Part shown: in pieces, positions 36,066 through 47,656 of the stretch
Layout: each line of letters opens with the position of its first letter
How positions within the stretch are numbered: the first letter of the stretch is position 1
Assembly: GCA_963277665.1 (NCBI GenBank)
Contig: OY728120.1
Location: 938,109,195-938,173,194 of the forward strand
Direction of reading: 5' to 3'
Origin: Viscum album
Taxonomy: Eukaryota > Streptophyta > Magnoliopsida > Santalales > Viscaceae
DNA length: 64,000 bases
Program-made: the position numbers and the translations under genes
Notes under the pieces: generated by a model
What the model was told of the DNA's origin: nothing
Seen by the model: only the letters and a program-made list of their open reading frames with translations
Database searches by the model: none

Positions 36066-38569
36066 TAATGCTAGTTTATTTTTCATAACCATAATTAATT
36101 ATTTTATTTAAATGATTAATTAATTTATAAATATGATAATATTTTCATTATTAGTATTCTTTAGATACTTAAATAAAGTTCTTTTTTTAGTATAATCAAC
36201 CTTCCAAATCCATTTTTGACATATAATCTAATTATGGTCATGACATCTAACTCAGAAAAATTTGAATAAGTAATTACATACAACATTTTTATAAGTGAAA
36301 TAAAAATATCAATAAACCCGGATAATATTCTCAATTGTGTGAATAATTAATATAAGTTTATTATTAAGGAATATAAATAACAATTGTAATGAATTAGATT
36401 CAAGGTAAGGGTTTATCTTATCTCGCTTTTATTTATATGATATATATTCCATATTCAAAAATTAACTGTGTTGTTTGGTATATATACAACCCATTAGTAT
36501 ATATTCAGATTCTTAAAATTAAATTTATGTGGATTTACCAATCCATTTTATGAACTCTCTTTCATGGGGTTTATAGCTTTTATGTTTCGAAAGTGGTAAG
36601 AGACTTTTGTCTCAATTTCCCTTATTTGAGATGTTTGTTAGGTTTTACACCTATCATATTCATTAGGTGTATATACTACTCCATTTACATGGAATATCAT
36701 GATTATATTTACATTCATGATATCATATCTTTCATTTAATTTTATACCTTCATTGGAAATATGATTCAAAGTTAATAATCTGGTAAGAGTCTTTTGTTAC
36801 AATAACATCATTTATTGGGATTATGTATGATTAAGTATTTGATGTTGAAATATTATAATTATAAATAATTTTCTTCTACTTTGGTTATTGAGGATATTTT
36901 CATGTAGTATTACAATGTTTTAACACATAAATATATAGAATATTTGAGAAAATGTTTTTTATAATATCCCACTTCATTTCTCTCTTCAGTCATAAATATG
37001 TTTTCATTAGAAATCTTATTTTAAAAAAAAAATTCTTAAATTTATTGAAATTATTTATTAAATAAATTTTGGCCCAATTTTTTCATCAATTTTTTTTCAA
37101 TGTGATATTATTGATTCTTTCTATTCAAGGAACATTTCAAACCATTTTATCTGAAAAGGGAATGTTCTTTACAGTATATATGTAATTAACCAATGAGATG
37201 ATCATCATTTCATTAAATCATCATTTGAATGTTTACAAGGATATTTGAAAATAAAATTATTTTTTATTATTATAAATTCTTGTTTTTTTACAATTACTTT
37301 GAAGGTAAATGATATTTATAAATTTTTATGCATTAAAAGTTGATTTTCAAAATCAAAATAATATTTTCCTCGTGAACATTTTTAATGATATTTTAACGTA
37401 AATCCATTCATAAATGTAAAAAATCATTATTGTTACTTATCCTTTACTAGGGATATTTTGTATTCACAGAATCCCCATTCCTTCTCTGGATGGATTATGA
37501 TTATTTCAATGATATATTTATGAAATCCATTTTTTTCATGCGCTAATCATGTACTAAATAGATTATTATAGAACAAAATTTTCATTCACGTGTTAATAAT
37601 GTTCAAAAATAATAAATGTTTTTCAATTAGTTATGATTAAATGATTTCTCTATGTTCCTTATTCATTATTTGGCTGTTAGACATTATAAAAGATGGTTTC
37701 ACGCATATATCATTGGATGAGCCTGTTATAGCTTATAAAATTAGTGTGACTAGGTAGTACGTCAATGCATTGGGTAATAACTATATTCTCCATAGAATTA
37801 TATTGAAAGAAGGTTATATTGTTATTACATTTTTAAGGGTTCTCAAAGGTTTCTATGAGATGTTGTTCCATGACACCAATATTTTTTATCTATGATTTCT
37901 ATGGGTTTATGATGTTTCATTCGACCATGATTGATATCACATGGAACATGTTTATTGATTGTTATGAAATTTTTCTTTTTTAATTCCATATTCCTGGTTT
38001 TCAGGTTTTGTGAGCCATGTATTGATGGGTGTATTCATTTTTATGTTATACTCACACACATTTATTATGACATAATACCCTATTCTCTTCTTATGACCCC
38101 CAATGACATCCATTTATTAAATATTACCTTTTCCATTACTGAGCATTTGAGTAAACCCCACTTATGGTTCCTTTTACCTAGGTTATAAAGATCATTTTCA
38201 ATGAATTATTCCGACATTGTATTCCAAATCGATTATGATGATGGTTTAATGTGAAGAAGAAAAACATGGTTAAGTAGGTAAAATTCTCATTAAATGTGAT
38301 ATGAACGGTTTATATAGGATTTTTTCCTAAATCATTAAAACTATAAGCTTAAAAGGTACTTCATAATATAGGAGGCCTAATCATTCCTTTTGATTTTATA
38401 GTGTTTGGATGGAAAAAATGGATCAAAATTATTAGTGTCAAATACTGAAATAAAAATAATATTATTCCGCCACTAGATCTGGGAGTGCGAGTATTATTCT
38501 ATTATGGTTGGTGTAAAATGTATGTTTATATAAATTTAAATACTATGATGTATTCTTGTTAGGTTAACA

Positions 38570-39798
38570 TAATTGTTATGGATACCATCTTAAGTTTATA
38601 ATTTAAGGTTGATCATAATTTCAGAGTCTTACACACCCCATTTGAGGGTTTTAAGTAGTAAATGTTTTCAGGTTTTTAATGACATTTTGGGATACATTTT
38701 ATTAGGTTGCGGTATTTTTATCCCCTAGGATAAACATGAACATATATTTGTGGAGGAATTATTTTTTAATGAATAAATGAATAAAATGGATAATGTAGAG
38801 GTGATGTGAAAAAGTATTATATTCCGAATCGTCATGGTCTTAAAATCTCAATTTAAGGGAGATATGGTTTTAGAATCCACCATGGGCCTATGTGATGTCC
38901 TTTTTTAGGATGAAATTTTTTTAGGTTATGATTATATTTATTTTCGAAACATATATGATTTTATTTTATGAATAATAGTTTATTTATATTAGATGAATAT
39001 TTGATCAAATCCTTATAATCATTGGGTCATGAACCTAGTCAGAAAATGATTGATGAATTTTAAGGATTTTTATTTATCAAATAATTTAGATTTACATTTG
39101 GGTACTATTATTAAATTTTGAAGATTACAGTATCATAAGAAGGTCTTTTCATTTTGGGTATTATCTTACCATGTACTAATAGTTTTTGTTAATTTTTAAT
39201 ATTAAGAGGAATTGATTATTATCCCTTATATGGATATATGGTGTTTGAAATTTTATATTAGTTCCTCATGAATTAAGAATTCCTCTCGAATACACATCAT
39301 TTGGAGTAAAATATGACATTGTGTTGGATTTTGATTAACGAGTGTAATTATTCCAATCATGTATGTAAATATTAATATTCTCATAGTCTATATGGTAAGA
39401 TAATTCCTTCACCCTAGGAAAAGAATCTCGAAACAAAAACTGTAAACCTAGTACATTCTTTTCTATCGAGAGAGTCATATTTTCAATAAAAAATATTTAT
39501 CGTTTTGACAATCTTAAAATTCCATTGATCATTCACTTTTTTGTCATCAATGAAATCAATCACACTTAAGAGTTATTTATTCTTTTCATATATTCCCACG
39601 AATTTCCTATTATTTTTAATACATATTAATGTGTTATTCCATATGAACACTGTACTTCCCTTTATCTATTATTAATAGGATGTTTTATTAACCATTCTTT
39701 TGATGTGGGTTTATAACAAAATAATTTTCATATATCCATGTCTTGATTTTCGAGATAAAGTTCAAATTGAGATGATACAATTTATTAAATTGGGAGGA
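38570..39798 (+). mobile_element. R4 interior (non-coding)
   Basis: It is about 1.2 kb, AT-rich, without any gag or pol domain, between the presumed LTR end at 38569 and a purine tract (attgggagga, 39789-39798) directly followed by TGTTAAACCCC. Apart from this frame of LTR-element landmarks I see nothing in it. Confidence 0.45.
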
Positions 39799-40248
39799 TG
39801 TTAAACCCCAATATTTATAAAGAATACAATTATATTTGATAACATAAAATATGAAAACAAATAGTTTTATCTTTTATTACATGAAACACTCAGTTTAGAT
39901 TTTGTTACATAAAACCCCAAGATTTTTATATTCGAATATGTATTCAAAATTCAACATTAAACTGAAAAAACCCTTGTAATATACTAATATTATATCCTAG
40001 CTATTAAATTTGATGGATTGAAGAGTATTAACTACTTTATGAAATATTTAATATATATATATATAAATACCTTACTAAATAACAATAATTGATAAATTTT
40101 TCATAAATAATCAACACATTTTTAGTAAAGTGGATTTATTGTTAAAAAATATTTTTTTCTTCTACAATCATTTAAACTATATTTCATGATAAATATTATA
40201 ATAAATTTTTATAACACTTTGAAAATTTATTTTATAATATCATAAATG
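39799..40248 (+). mobile_element. R4 3' LTR, first 450 bp (interrupted by element C)
   Basis: It starts TGTTAAACCCCAATATTTAT, which aligns with the R1 LTR start TGTAACACCCCGAGATTTTA, and is preceded by a polypurine-like tract. It stops at 40248 where element C begins. The LTR resumes at 61048: the sequence there aligns with R1 beginning about 430 bp from the R1 LTR start, the amount expected if these two pieces were once joined. Confidence 0.55.
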
Positions 40249-42465
40249 TGTTACGAGGTATGTTCTTGTTTATGATTTTTTATGAATCCCCTATCATTGG
40301 TTAATGAAATATATCTTGAGTTTACGAATAGTATCGGGGGTATCAAGGGGGTTCTGTATATAAAAGAGGAGAAAAGGTGGCCACCCATTTCATGTTTCAT
40401 GGTTGGTGCATGATTAGTAGTAATTATGGTCATAATGGTATTTTTTGGGGAGTTTGTGCATGGTTTATGAAACATTGAATGGGGAAGTTAAAACCATTAA
40501 GGCTTGGGAAAAATCCATCCCACATAGTTACCACATAGTTCACAATACCAAATAGGATCCCCAAGAATCTATGGATCCTGGAACCATCATGGATATAGGA
40601 TGGCGCATAGTTAGCACATTGCTTTTCCAACAATGCATCCAAACCATGTTCCCCATTAGTTCTTTTACTATCCCCCATCCCTCGGGCCTTAATTACTCAT
40701 ACTTGATTTTCCTCACCATTTCTGTTATAGTAGCCAAGAGTGAAAAAACAATCTCCACAAACATCCCAAGGATCAATATCCATTATTTCAGAGATGTTTG
40801 CAGTATTTTTATGCGTGGTTAAAATCACTAAGTGATTCTAACACTCCGATTTTATCATTTTTCATGATTATGGTTTCTAGAATCATTTTTCTTCTTCTAA
40901 ATCAGTAATAAAAATTATTTTTCTTGGGAATTTTAATTTCGGGCTATAAAGGTGGGTTGATTCTAAATCAAAGGCCATGGTTAAGTGAGTAATCATCTAC
41001 AGAATCATGGTAGTTGGTCTATAAGTTATGTCCCATAGAATTTTGTTTAAATGAATGTGTATGTGGTTGGGTACTTGTTCCATTGTGCTTTCTATATGGT
41101 TTTCTATGGCAGAAATGATGAATTATTTGGTTAATTGTTGAATTGAACCCCTCTTGGTCCCCGTGGGATGCATTGAGGATTATGACACTAGTTTAAGGCC
41201 CACCCACTAGGTGTGAGACATACTTAAACATGTAATAGATATGTTAAGTGTATAATTGAATTATTATGAGATATTGGCCATGATAGATATGAAAAATATT
41301 ATCTTGAGTAATGAAATAGAATTAATGTAGTTTTTTCTAGTGCGTGTCATGGCCTAAGGGGGTGTTTGGTAAAATAGAAAATGTTTTAAATTAATTATTG
41401 GAAGTAAATTGTAAATTTTTTGATGGGATACAACATGTACATGAAAAATATATTAAATGGATTAAGTCATGTAAATGGGGAATGTCTATGATAATGGGTT
41501 AAGGTACATAATAGGTATATGTGTATATGAGTTATGAATTATGAATGATGTATGTGTTAAATGTTCTATAGAAGGAAAATGGTAAATGAGATCAATGGCT
41601 GATGGTTGTACATGTTATATTTATCTAATGGATAAAGAAACATGTGCATGTAGATTAGTGGTATGTGAGGTATTGAATTGAGGTTATATGTGCTTGGATT
41701 TGGTTGGACTGAGGTTTTAACCCCCCCCCCCCCAAAAAAAATTGAATGGGATAGGGAATCAGACTGAGGCTTTATACCCCTAACAAATTAATGGGATATG
41801 AATAGCTAGACTCAAGCTCTAAGGATTTTTTTACAAATACCAAGACAGAAAAAAGTGGATAAAGTAAACGTTTAAAAAAAATGAAACATGGTTTATCTTC
41901 TTCTTATCTTTTTATTAATTATTTACTTGGATACACAAGCTATTTAGAATGGATATTTTGTCAATGTCATTGGTGGTGGACTACTATGTTTTACTCATAG
42001 CCATCTCAGGTCATTGTTGGTTATTCAATCAGACTTCATGATTTCAGGTCATGACATGGGGATGGGACTTATGCCAGATGGTTGATTTGTGCTTTGGATG
42101 TCCATGGATGAGGAATTAAGACATGTAGTAAGGACCCGTTTTTTGGACTCTTCAATTTTTCTTCATTTTGGGTTTCCATTACACTTGGCATTGTATGATA
42201 CGACATATCTTATTTACTATTTGGTTGTTTCCTGGAACCCAATTTTTGGAAATTGAGTAATGATACAATTTTTTACTTTTTTTCATTTATTTCATATTTT
42301 ATATGTTGTGTCTTCCCCTTATATGGTGGGTATGGTCTCCCCCTTTCAACCATTAGACCCTCAATACTAATCTGCAGCCTCTAGTGTATGGGGATGCATT
42401 TCTTAGTTATTATGGAAACCTATATTAGGGCACCAATATAGTGGAACTATAATGGTTAAAAACTA
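40249..42465 (+). mobile_element. element C 5' LTR
   Basis: It starts TGTTACGAGGTATG and ends ggttaaaaacta, two bases before the primer binding site. The body aligns with 58650-61047 through many blocks (for example catttcatgttt/catttcatgttg at 40386/58797 and gatgaattatttggtta/gatgaattaattggtta at 41118/59517). The two LTRs differ a lot, so the insertion is old. A TATA-like tgtatataaaag is at 40355-40366. A run of 13 C then 8 A lies at 41721-41741. Confidence 0.65.
40355..40366 (+). promoter_or_regulatory. TATA-like box of element C 5' LTR
   Basis: The sequence tgtatataaaag lies about 110 bases into the LTR. The other LTR has lost it at the equivalent place, so this is suggestive only. Confidence 0.4.
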
Positions 42466-42467
42466 TG

Positions 42468-42478
42468 TGGTATCAGAG
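42468..42478 (+). promoter_or_regulatory. primer binding site of element C
   Basis: TGGTATCAGAG is an exact match to the initiator-Met primer site used by plant Ty3/gypsy elements, two bases after the LTR end. Confidence 0.88.
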
Positions 42479-44400
42479 ACGGTCCTCATTTCTACTATCT
42501 TTGTAATTATGAATGGTATATAAGAGACTAGAAAGTGTGGGGTCTAGGAAATGAGTTCTTGAAATGGATTAGATAACCCATGTACTTGGGGGAACCCAAT
42601 AACCCAGGGATATATTATTGTTCTTGATGTTTTTTGTTACATTTAGATGATATTTCACCTTGAGTGATGCTCTTTTTTTGTGATTTTACAATTTTTTGAT
42701 ATTTTCTTGTGACCAAAATGGTATGAGGTTATGCATGCATGAATTATTTTAGGCACCTAAGTATAAATGTGACATGTGTCCGGGTAGGCACATGTGGGAA
42801 TGTCTTATGAGATTTGAGGGATGAAAAATGATTTTTATTTCCTTTAAAAATTGAAAGAAGTGGTTCCTACTAAAGATGATGCAAACTAATAAATGATAAG
42901 AATGTAATGAAAGGGTTCAAGAATAGTGCCCAATGAAGAGTAAAAAATGGGATAAAATTGGGTTTTAATGAGTTGAAAAGATATAAGGGTTCCTAAATGA
43001 GTAATATTTATGATGTGAAGGGAAAATTGTTTAATAGGGTCTCTAATGAATTATTTTTGATTATGTGAGTTGGTTTACCCCATGTTCACCATAGCCCTTG
43101 GTAGGGATGGTTGAAGGAGGTGAAAGAGAAGTTACTATAAATGTTTGGATAGTGTATACAAAATGGGTTTTTATGGCTAGTAGTGCGCCTTATTTTTTGA
43201 AAACTATGGATGCATTATGTTATGTGATTTGATATGTGTGTTTGGCATTATAGATAGATTCTACCACGATGACCTGTTCTAGTTGGGTGAAAAGAGAATA
43301 TCACTGACAATTCTCCTCTAGTAGAGGAGTAAGAAACCCTATTGACCTAGAGTGATAGTGGGGAGGATCATTTCAATGTGGTATTTGATAATTTTATGTA
43401 GATTTAGCATCGTGGACAAGGGTGGATTTCAAAATGTATTATTGAATTGAATATAGAGTTTCAGTTGAAGAACCCTATGGATATTTATAGTGACGGTGTA
43501 CATGTGGATGTTGAGTTCCACATGAAGCCCAACCAGGAAATTCAAAATCAATTGGAGACTCCTCCATAGAAAAGAGTTCAGTTTTCATCCCATATGATGT
43601 GCGGACCAACAAATCACATGTGTGATATTATATTTTAAGACGTTCATAAAGATGGTATGTTGTGGAATGATTTCGAGTAAAAATTTCTAGAACATTTATA
43701 TCTGCATAACATAATGTAGGAGAAGGTTTCAAAGTTTATGAGTTTAACCTAGGTGTCTATGAAAGGGAAGGATCATGTTTGTTGCTTCACAAACATGAAA
43801 TTATTTGTTCTAATGTTTTAAATGGATTAGTAAAATAAAATAAGATTTTTTCCAGGATATAAATAGACATGTGATCATTTCTAAGTTGAATATATTTGGT
43901 TTGATGAGGTTATCATAAGTGGGGGATCAGTCCCTTATTTTAGAAGGGAGCCTCATAGAGTCTTCTAGTGGTGGACATGTGGTTGATTTTGGGATATTAA
44001 CTGGTTCTACCTATGATTATATGAAGCATAACATTGATATTTTTCACTAGGGCATTGGTGGAGAGTGTATTTAGATAAGAGTACCAACCTCTCAGGGTAG
44101 TGACCTAGTTTTCTACTATCAGTGTGTTCGGTCAGGATTTGTGTAGTCAGTGCCCCAAGAAACAAGTTTAGTTCCATGAAATGGGAAGGATGATTCATGT
44201 TTATTGTTTCTACAGGAACCCTCATTGGGTTGGTGATGTGATAGGATCGAGATTGAGGCATAGTGTAAGAAGGGGGTTAGCTACCTCTTACCTGTAATGA
44301 TAGAGATCCACTTGTCATACTGGTCAAGTAATTGGATGTCAAAATCCAAGAAAAGGGTGTATTTATTAGTAGGTATGTGAAACAATATTATAATAGACTA
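42479..44400 (+). pseudogene. element C leader and gag remnant
   Basis: The leader (to about 43260) holds no recognisable gene. Gag can be read in pieces: near 43655-43760 LWNDFE, KFLEHLYLHNIM and EKVSKFMSLT are the capsid block (usually W-x-x-F-x-x-x-F-x-x-x-Y, then V-x-E-F-x-x-L), followed by VSMKGKDHVC. Near 44112-44160 FYYQCVRSGFV with VPQE is the relic of a zinc knuckle, its first cysteine and the histidine gone. Stops and frameshifts are frequent. Confidence 0.6.
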
Positions 44401-44870
44401 AATCTTTGGGTAGAGGGAGGGGTAAGCTTCATATAGTTCATCCTCCACCGGGAGGTGGTGCGGCTAAACCATCGACAATTCAAGGTATGATTATTGTAGA
44501 TTCCAATATTGGTAATTCATTGTTTGATACAAGTTCATCACCTTTTGTTATATCTTCTATGTTTGAGAATGTGCTAGTTTATGTGGTGGAACATACATAG
44601 GGTGTTATATCAATTGAAACACAAATAGGGGTGCGAGTAGAAAACATGTGGTAGTGTAAGGAGTGTACCCTTTAGGAAGGAAGTTACCATTTCCTTTGGG
44701 AAATGTGTCAACTCATGATGCAAGGTTGTGATTTAATATTGGGGATATATTAGATTGTGTTTTATTAGAACCATATTGATTGATACCACTATAGGGCAAT
44801 GTTTCCATCCCTTGAGGTGGATACTTTTATACACCATGTAGAGTGAGATTTATGAGCTGGCCATGCGGTG
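44401..44870 (+). pseudogene. element C aspartic protease
   Basis: An open stretch (44406-44600) reads IQGMIIVDSNIGNSLFDTSS, then SPFVISSMFENVLVYV. This is the N-terminal half of a Ty3/gypsy protease, where the usual LFDTGASHSFIS has become LFDTSSSPFVIS. The active-site glycine is lost, so it cannot work. The downstream half is decayed. Confidence 0.75.
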
Positions 44871-45770
44871 ATAGTTCGTCATCAGTTTGGTGGGATAAAA
44901 ATCAAGGTTTCATGTCTTGTGCTAGAATATGGGGTAGTAGAGTGGATTTTCATTACTCCAGTGTTATATCACTTTTACTATAGGTTTCTAGACGTCTTTT
45001 TGGGGCTGCCTCATGAGATAGATGTGGAGTTCACGATTGATTTTCTTCCTCAAGAAGAACCCATGTTTATTTATCCTTATCAAATGGAACTAGAAAAACA
45101 CAAGAACCTAAAAATCATATGGGATAATTTGGGGATAAATTTTTTATTCATCTGATTATGTCACATAGTGGATATCATATTTTTTTCTAAGAAGGGTGAA
45201 GGGGCTTGCGGTTGTGTGTTGATTATCAGAAGTTGAATTATATGATGATTAAGAATTGGTACCCTCTTCATAGAATCAATGATATTTCTGACTAGTTTAG
45301 ATGTTCTTCAGTGTTCTTTGAAATTGATATGAGACTGGGGTGTCAACAACTAAGGGTGAGACCTTCTAATATACCACAGACTATATTTAGGAGCAAATAT
45401 AGTCTGTAAGAGTTTTTTGTGATGAAATTGGGTTTGAAAACACACTATAAATCCTCAACGACTTAATGAACCAAATATTATGCCCATATATATAAATTTA
45501 TGCATGTATATATATCAGTTTTTAGTTGTCTTCATGTATGATAAGTTTTTGTAATCAAATACTCATGATGACCATTGAAAACACCTTGACATAATCCTGA
45601 GTACACTAAGGGATAATTGGTTATATTCCTAGCTATCAAATTATTATTTCTGGATTTCCATGGTACACCTCCTAGGAAAATATATATCTGGGGAAGGTGT
45701 GTTAGTTGACCAGATGATGTGGAAAGTAGTTGTATCATGGGATCATCCAATTTTTTTTCATTTGATTCAT
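44870..45770 (+). pseudogene. element C reverse transcriptase
   Basis: The start is well kept (44868-45155): RFLDVFLGLPHEIDVEFTID, then FLPQEEPMFIYPYQMELEKH matches the entry to Ty3/gypsy reverse transcriptase. Later one reads NWYPLHRINDI, FEIDMRLG, and near 45510-45540 QFLVVFMYDKFL at the place of the FMDDIL catalytic box; the first aspartate is tyrosine. The tail has GEGVLVDQMM. A gap and several frameshifts lie between. Confidence 0.72.
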
Positions 45771-46300
45771 TTTGGGATTGTAGAGATATTATCGAAGGTT
45801 AATTAATTAATATTCCTTTTTTGATACCCCACTTTTGGGCATAACCAATAATGGAACTATGTTTGAATGGTCAAGGGAATGTGATAGGGATTTCTATTAG
45901 ATGAAGAATCGGATGACTAATGCTCTTGTTTTCATCCTACATTATCTAGTTAAAGAGTGTTACTTGTTTTGTGATGCATCTGGTGTTGAAATTTAGGCAG
46001 TATTGATGCATGATAACCATGTTTTTGCATATGGGTCATGTGATTTAAGGCCACAATAACAAAAATTACACTACACATGATCTCTAGTTGGCTATAGTGG
46101 TTTATTCGTTAATTTGATGGCGGAATTAGTTGTTGGGGGAAGTTTTAATGTGTATATTCATAATAAAATACATGATAACATCTTTCCCTAGTATGATTTT
46201 AATCTTATATAGTGAATATGGGTAGAGTAAATGTAGTGTTTTGATTTTGATCTAGTCTACACATTGGGAAAGGGAAAGAGTATTTCTTATTCCTAGTGTC
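45771..46300 (+). pseudogene. element C RNase H
   Basis: The block near 45965-46110 reads CFVMHLVL in one frame and FCDASGVEI, AVLMHDNHVFAYGSCDLRPQ in another, the standard Ty3/gypsy RNase H opening with its DASG motif, then SLVGYSGLF (normally LELAAVVFAL). The rest is unreadable. Confidence 0.65.
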
Positions 46301-47656
46301 GAAGGCCTAAAACTTAGGTGGTTCGTGAATCTAGTTTAGAATGGAGGATGATGGAATTATTTGATGAGATACATCTAGTGGTTCATGATGGTAAATGGAA
46401 GATGAACCGTGCATCTATGGATGTTGAATCCACCCTTCTGAGCCGAATCAAGGAGAGGCAATATGAGTATCTGGAGTGTTTGGATATAAGAGAATGTATT
46501 AATGGTGGGGACTCAACTTATGATTTCATTGTTGTTGATGATGGGATAATTTATGTATATGGTAATATTATTGTTCCAACCTATATTCAAGAAGATTAAA
46601 TGTGTTAGTTTTATTCATTGATGTGGGAAGTGAATCAAGGTTCTACCAAAATGTATTATAATATTCACAAATAGTATTGGTGTCCAAGTCTGATTGATGA
46701 TGTTGCAGGTTTCATGATTTGATGATACACATGTCAGTAGGTGATTGTTGAGCATCATTAACCAGGTGGTTTGATTTAGTCATTTCAGATTTCAAAATGG
46801 AAGGGATATGACATCATGATTTATTTTTTGATAGGTCATTCAAGGATTACATGGAATAATGACGTGATATGGGTTGTTGTGAATAGGTTTACAAAGGTGG
46901 TACATTTCCCACCAATATGAGATGCCTTCACCATATACCATATGGGTGTTCTATACATGTGGGAGATAGACATGTTTCACTAGGTGACACAGACTATAGT
47001 TTCGGATCAAGATCTACGTTTTACTTAATTTTTCCGATAGATGTTACAAAAAGATCTTGGTACACATGTATTTGTGACATTGGCATTCCACCTGTAGACT
47101 AAAGGGTGGTTAGAGAATACAAATTTGGTGTTAGATGACATGTTGAAGGCATATTTCCTAAACATTGGTGGGTCTTTGGAGGAGAACTTGGAACATGTTG
47201 AGTTCGCCTATAAAAATAATTACCATGGAACTTTTAATATGGAACCATACAAGGAAATCTATAGTAGGATATGTATATCTATCTTATGTTGTATTGAGGA
47301 TGGAGAGTCAATTTTTTTGGTATCACGTCTCATGGAGGAGACATAATGGAAGGGTTAGTTTATTCAGAATTTCACATCATTAGTTTAGAGTTTGAAAAAG
47401 TCATATGTTGATCAACATCACTAACATCATGAGTTTATGGTTGGTGATACTATTTTTCTATGGGTGTCACCAAGTTTCAATCATCATCAAATTTTTAAAT
47501 AAGGAATGTTATCACCCATCTATGTGGGACCATTTGAGATTATGGAGTGAATTAGACATGAGGAATACCAATTGGATCCTCTATAGTGGTATACTGGTAT
47601 GATTTATTTTTTTAATGTCTCATAGCTTCATCAATATCAACATAACCCTTCCCATG
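46301..47656 (+). pseudogene. element C integrase, up to the chromodomain break
   Basis: The spacer before integrase is partly open (46318-46599: STLLSRIKERQYEYLECLDI, then VVDDGIIYVYGNIIVP). The core has NDVIWVVVNRFTKVVHFPPI near 46870, TIVSDQDLRF near 46990 with the second catalytic aspartate, and DDMLKAYFLNIG and EFAYKNNYHGTFNMEPYKEI near 47134-47260. The C-terminus reads FFNVS, a stop and LHQYQHNPSH at 47610-47656, where element B interrupts it. The catalytic glutamate block is not readable. Confidence 0.75.
47652..47656. repeat. target-site duplication of element B, left copy (ccatg)
   Basis: The bases ccatg precede the element B LTR; ccttg (58393-58397) follows the other LTR, four of five identical. 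The reading frame of element C (NPSH) is broken exactly here and its chromodomain continues on the other side, which supports the insertion site independently. Confidence 0.65.

Larger units (their letters stand above)
34900..38569 (+). mobile_element. R4 partial 5' LTR (plus strand)
   Basis: It begins shortly upstream of the TATA-like box (cctcctcagctataaattta near 35093-35112), aligned with 62770-62880 and 7560-7660. It carries four modules at 35458-36065, then the same AT-rich tail as R2. The block near 37705-37790 corresponds to R2 10160-10220. The likely LTR end is ttaggttaaca at 38569, followed within ten bases by a weak PBS-like tggatacc. The first part of the LTR is missing at the junction with R3. 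No coding sequence. Confidence 0.5.

Noticed and set aside
39799..42465. A single element C 5' LTR starting at 39799
   Set aside because: The element C 3' LTR aligns only from 40249 on; the first 450 bases match the R1 LTR start instead and are assigned to R4.
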